A stretch of DNA of 7,678 bases from Kiritimatiellia bacterium (GTDB lineage Bacteria; Verrucomicrobiota; Kiritimatiellia; UBA8416; SLMC01). The notes under the pieces are model-generated. The model had not been told where the DNA came from. It worked only from the letters and a program-made list of their open reading frames with translations, and ran no database searches. The translations under genes were made by a program, and so were the position numbers. Every line of letters starts with the position of its first letter. Position 1 is the stretch's first letter. The stretch is from assembly GCA_007133745.1 (NCBI GenBank), contig SLMC01000291.1, positions 1-7,678 on the forward strand, written 5' to 3'. This document shows positions 5,898 to 7,678 of the stretch, one piece after another.

Positions 5898-7280
5898 CTA
5901 CCGCCACCCATCCGGCAGCGCGTCCTTTTCCGCCTCCAGCAGGGCGTCGATCATGGCGTCGGTATCGGCCAGCGACGACACGAGCGGATCGGTCAGCATG
6001 GCGCGACGCAAAATGGCCCGGTCGCAAGTCACTGCAGCTTCGGCCGTCAGCTCGTGCGTATCGAGAACCTGTTCCTGCATGGCCCGGAGCCCGCGCGGGA
6101 AGTCGCCCGCCGGTCGCGGCACGGGTCCGGCGTCCGTAAAATCGCAGCACAGCTCCAAAAAGGCGTCGTCCGCCATATTGGAAACCGCGCCCCTGTTCGG
6201 GGTGTTGATATAAAACGGTTTGCCCAGTCGTCCAACCATGTTTTCGATCACGTCGGTCGCATGATCGGGCCCGTGCACTGTCATGAACTCCGACATCGGG
6301 CGGCGGCCCGAAACGAAGTCGTCAACCTCCGCCCACATATCGGCATGCCGCTTGTAGCGCACATCCGTCTCCCATATCGAAAGCGGCGGAATCGGTTCCG
6401 CCGTCTTGCCCAGCCCCTGCCAGAAACGCACATATTCTTTCGTGTGCCCGACGCACGTGGGCACGCGTCCGAACGCTTCGTACAAGGCATAGCCAATGCT
6501 GTCGTTGAACTTGCCCTTGGCGCCCAGGTCGCCACCGTCGGTCTCCGTCGCCGCCTGCCGCCGAAGATGCTCGGCAATGCGCGGCATCACATCCTTGCCG
6601 TCGTACTCGGCCTTGAGCATCCACGTAAAATGGTTCACCCCGGCAATCCGCAGATCGAACTTGCGCTCGACAGCCTCGGTGTACTCCGCATCGTCGGCAA
6701 TAATGCCGGCCCGCTTGGCGTACATGCGTTTGACCCGCGGCATATGCAATCCGTCGCACAGCGCGAAACTGCGCACGTCCGGCGCATAGCGCATCAGACC
6801 GATCCCGTTCGCTGCCGTCGGATTGATGTAGTTGATCACCCATGCCTTCGGACACAGCGAACGAATATCCTTCACGCAGTCCATGATTACGGGGAACTCG
6901 CGCAGCGTTCGGAATATCCCGCCCGGCCCGATCGTATCGCCCGAACACATTCTGACCCCGTACTTCAACGCCACCTCGCAGTCGATCCCGCGAAACTTCA
7001 CGGACCGATCCGCGAAACTCAACACCACGTAATCGGCTCCCGGCAGCACTCGCGTCCGATCGGCGCTCGCCTCGATCTTCAAGGCGCCCCCCTGCTCCGC
7101 CGCCGCCATGCGAGCCAGCGCCGCCATCTTTTCGAGTCGCGCCTCGTCCGTATCCACCAAACCCAGCGTTCCCCCGTTAAGCATCGGCGAATGAACCATC
7201 TGCCAAATCGACTGCCGCCCGAAAAAAAGACTTCCCGCCCCGATCACCACGACTTTAGGATGCTGCACCGATTCGCTCAT
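5898..7280 (-). CDS. Glycoside hydrolase family 4 (NAD- and metal-dependent) glycosidase
   Basis: This 460-residue cytoplasmic enzyme belongs to GH4, whose members use NAD and a divalent metal to oxidise the sugar transiently at C3 and cleave by elimination. The N-terminal Rossmann fold has GAGS at 14-17 and an acidic residue (D43) after strand 2. GDTIGPGG (114-121) and INYINPT (149-155) are typical GH4 blocks. The usual metal ligands are present: C175 in ALCDG and H217 in GVNHFTW. The substrate is undetermined. Around residues 264-283 the sequence is YEAFGRVPT...GHTKEY, not the FGYY-type segment I associate with alpha-galactosidases, so a less common substrate such as a uronide is possible. 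The ATG at 7278-7280 has GGGAGGG 7 nt upstream. It converges on mutS with 9 bp between the stops and diverges from a probable regulator gene. Confidence 0.92.
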   Translation of the reverse strand: MSESVQHPKVVVIGAGSLFFGRQSIWQMVHSPMLNGGTLGLVDTDEARLEKMAALARMAAAEQGGALKIEASADRTRVLPGADYVVLSFADRSVKFRGIDCEVALKYGVRMCSGDTIGPGGIFRTLREFPVIMDCVKDIRSLCPKAWVINYINPTAANGIGLMRYAPDVRSFALCDGLHMPRVKRMYAKRAGIIADDAEYTEAVERKFDLRIAGVNHFTWMLKAEYDGKDVMPRIAEHLRRQAATETDGGDLGAKGKFNDSIGYALYEAFGRVPTCVGHTKEYVRFWQGLGKTAEPIPPLSIWETDVRYKRHADMWAEVDDFVSGRRPMSEFMTVHGPDHATDVIENMVGRLGKPFYINTPNRGAVSNMADDAFLELCCDFTDAGPVPRPAGDFPRGLRAMQEQVLDTHELTAEAAVTCDRAILRRAMLTDPLVSSLADTDAMIDALLEAEKDALPDGWR

Positions 7281-7287
7281 TACTTAG

Positions 7288-7296
7288 CCCTCCCTT
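7288..7296 (-). promoter_or_regulatory. Ribosome binding site of the GH4 gene
   Basis: The minus strand reads AAGGGAGGG seven nucleotides before the ATG at 7278-7280. This strong Shine-Dalgarno sequence supports that start codon. Confidence 0.75.
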
Positions 7297-7337
7297 AACT
7301 TTTTCTTACTTTTTGCCCTTGATACAATTAACATAAC

Positions 7338-7373
7338 ATGCAATACCGTATTGAAAGCAATATGCAATACGTA
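7338..7373. promoter_or_regulatory. Duplicated ATGCAATAC motif, candidate operator between GH4 and regulator genes
   Basis: ATGCAATACCGTA (7338-7350) and ATGCAATACGTA (7362-7373) are near-identical direct repeats 24 bp apart. The first copy also continues into CAATAC-C-GTATTG (7341-7353), a near-palindrome. They sit in the middle of the 113-bp divergent region, between the GH4 ribosome binding site and the regulator start. Paired direct repeats are usual for AraC-family regulators. Promoters on both strands overlap this area but are weak: TTGATA (7319-7324) with a poor -10 on the plus strand, and TTGCTT with TATGTT at wide spacing on the minus strand. Confidence 0.5.
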
Positions 7374-7393
7374 GCATTTTCTGGACTTTTGTG

Positions 7394-7678
7394 ATGACAT
7401 CCGATAGCAACGATTTTTTCAGGGAATTGACGTTTCGGCCGCGTGCGACGCCGGCGCCGGGGATTCCGCTCGGTGCGCGCAGCGTGGGGCATTACCGCTT
7501 GTCCGCAACGCATAAGGAAGACAGTCAACCCAAGCATTTCATCCAGATATTCTGGGGCATCGCGGGTAGCAGAACCGTGCGGATCGATCGTGAAGACCGC
7601 ATCCTGCGCGCCGGCGATGTTGCCGTATGCATTCCGGGCATGGAGCATCGTCTGCGCACGCAGGACAGCCCATGGGAA
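7394..7678 (+). CDS. Probable AraC-family regulator, N-terminal cupin sensor domain (partial)
   Basis: This frame opens at 7394 and runs off the end of the window, giving 95 residues without a stop. An upstream in-frame stop at 7352-7354 limits the start to GTG 7391 or ATG 7394; neither has a clear Shine-Dalgarno sequence. The visible part looks like a small cupin beta-barrel: HFIQIFWGIAG, a turn with RIDREDRILRAGD, then VAVCIPGMEHRL, where the PGxxH pattern is typical of the sugar-sensing arm of AraC-type regulators. The helix-turn-helix domain would lie beyond the window, so the family call is inferred. The divergent layout suggests that it senses a sugar and controls the GH4 gene. The alternative is a stand-alone cupin protein. 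Confidence 0.6.
   Translation, partial: MTSDSNDFFRELTFRPRATPAPGIPLGARSVGHYRLSATHKEDSQPKHFIQIFWGIAGSRTVRIDREDRILRAGDVAVCIPGMEHRLRTQDSPWE

Noticed and set aside
5889..7298. 469-codon open frame antisense to the GH4 gene
   Set aside because: It is a low-complexity Arg/His-rich shadow of a well-conserved GH4 protein on the other strand.
7328..7648. 106-codon minus-strand open frame opposite the regulator start
   Set aside because: It overlaps the cupin-like reading frame and the operator region and shows no protein-family features.

Overview
The window holds four complete genes and the start of a fifth, from a GC-rich bacterium. Coding regions are GC-rich with strong third-position bias, while the intergenic DNA is clearly AT-richer. 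A rhombosortase with its target, a GH4 glycosidase with a divergent cupin/AraC-like regulator, and purine-rich 7- and 8-bp intergenic tandem repeats together suggest a large environmental genome. My guess is the PVC superphylum (Lentisphaerae/Kiritimatiellae-like) or a neighbour such as Hydrogenedentota. This rests on general resemblance only, and nothing in the window fixes the phylum.

Left part (1-3389). A two-gene operon on the minus strand encodes a secreted VIT/von Willebrand A protein (814-2832) and, 8 bp downstream, a rhomboid-family rhombosortase (140-805). The VIT/VWA protein ends in a glycine run, a hydrophobic segment and a basic cluster, which is the type of tail a rhombosortase processes. 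The two therefore look like a dedicated protease/substrate pair. A near-perfect sigma-54 (-24/-12) promoter lies 66 bp upstream of the VIT/VWA start. Behind it are an inverted repeat and three copies of a GCAC-containing repeat spaced 11 bp apart, at distances where enhancer-binding activators usually bind. This regulated, self-contained surface-protein module is the most interesting thing in the window.

Middle part (3390-5888). mutS is on the plus strand, divergent from the VIT/VWA operon across a 557-bp intergenic region. It has its own candidate sigma-70-type promoter. The protein has all expected MutS domains but ends immediately after a beta-clamp-like QLDLF motif, without a clear tetramerisation tail.

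Right part (5889-7678). A GH4 NAD-dependent glycosidase (5898-7280, minus) converges on mutS with only 9 bp between the stop codons. Divergent from it, across 113 bp containing a duplicated ATGCAATAC motif, begins a cupin-type sensor domain (7394 to the edge) that is probably the N-terminus of an AraC-family regulator of the glycosidase. No tRNA, rRNA, CRISPR array or transposase is visible.
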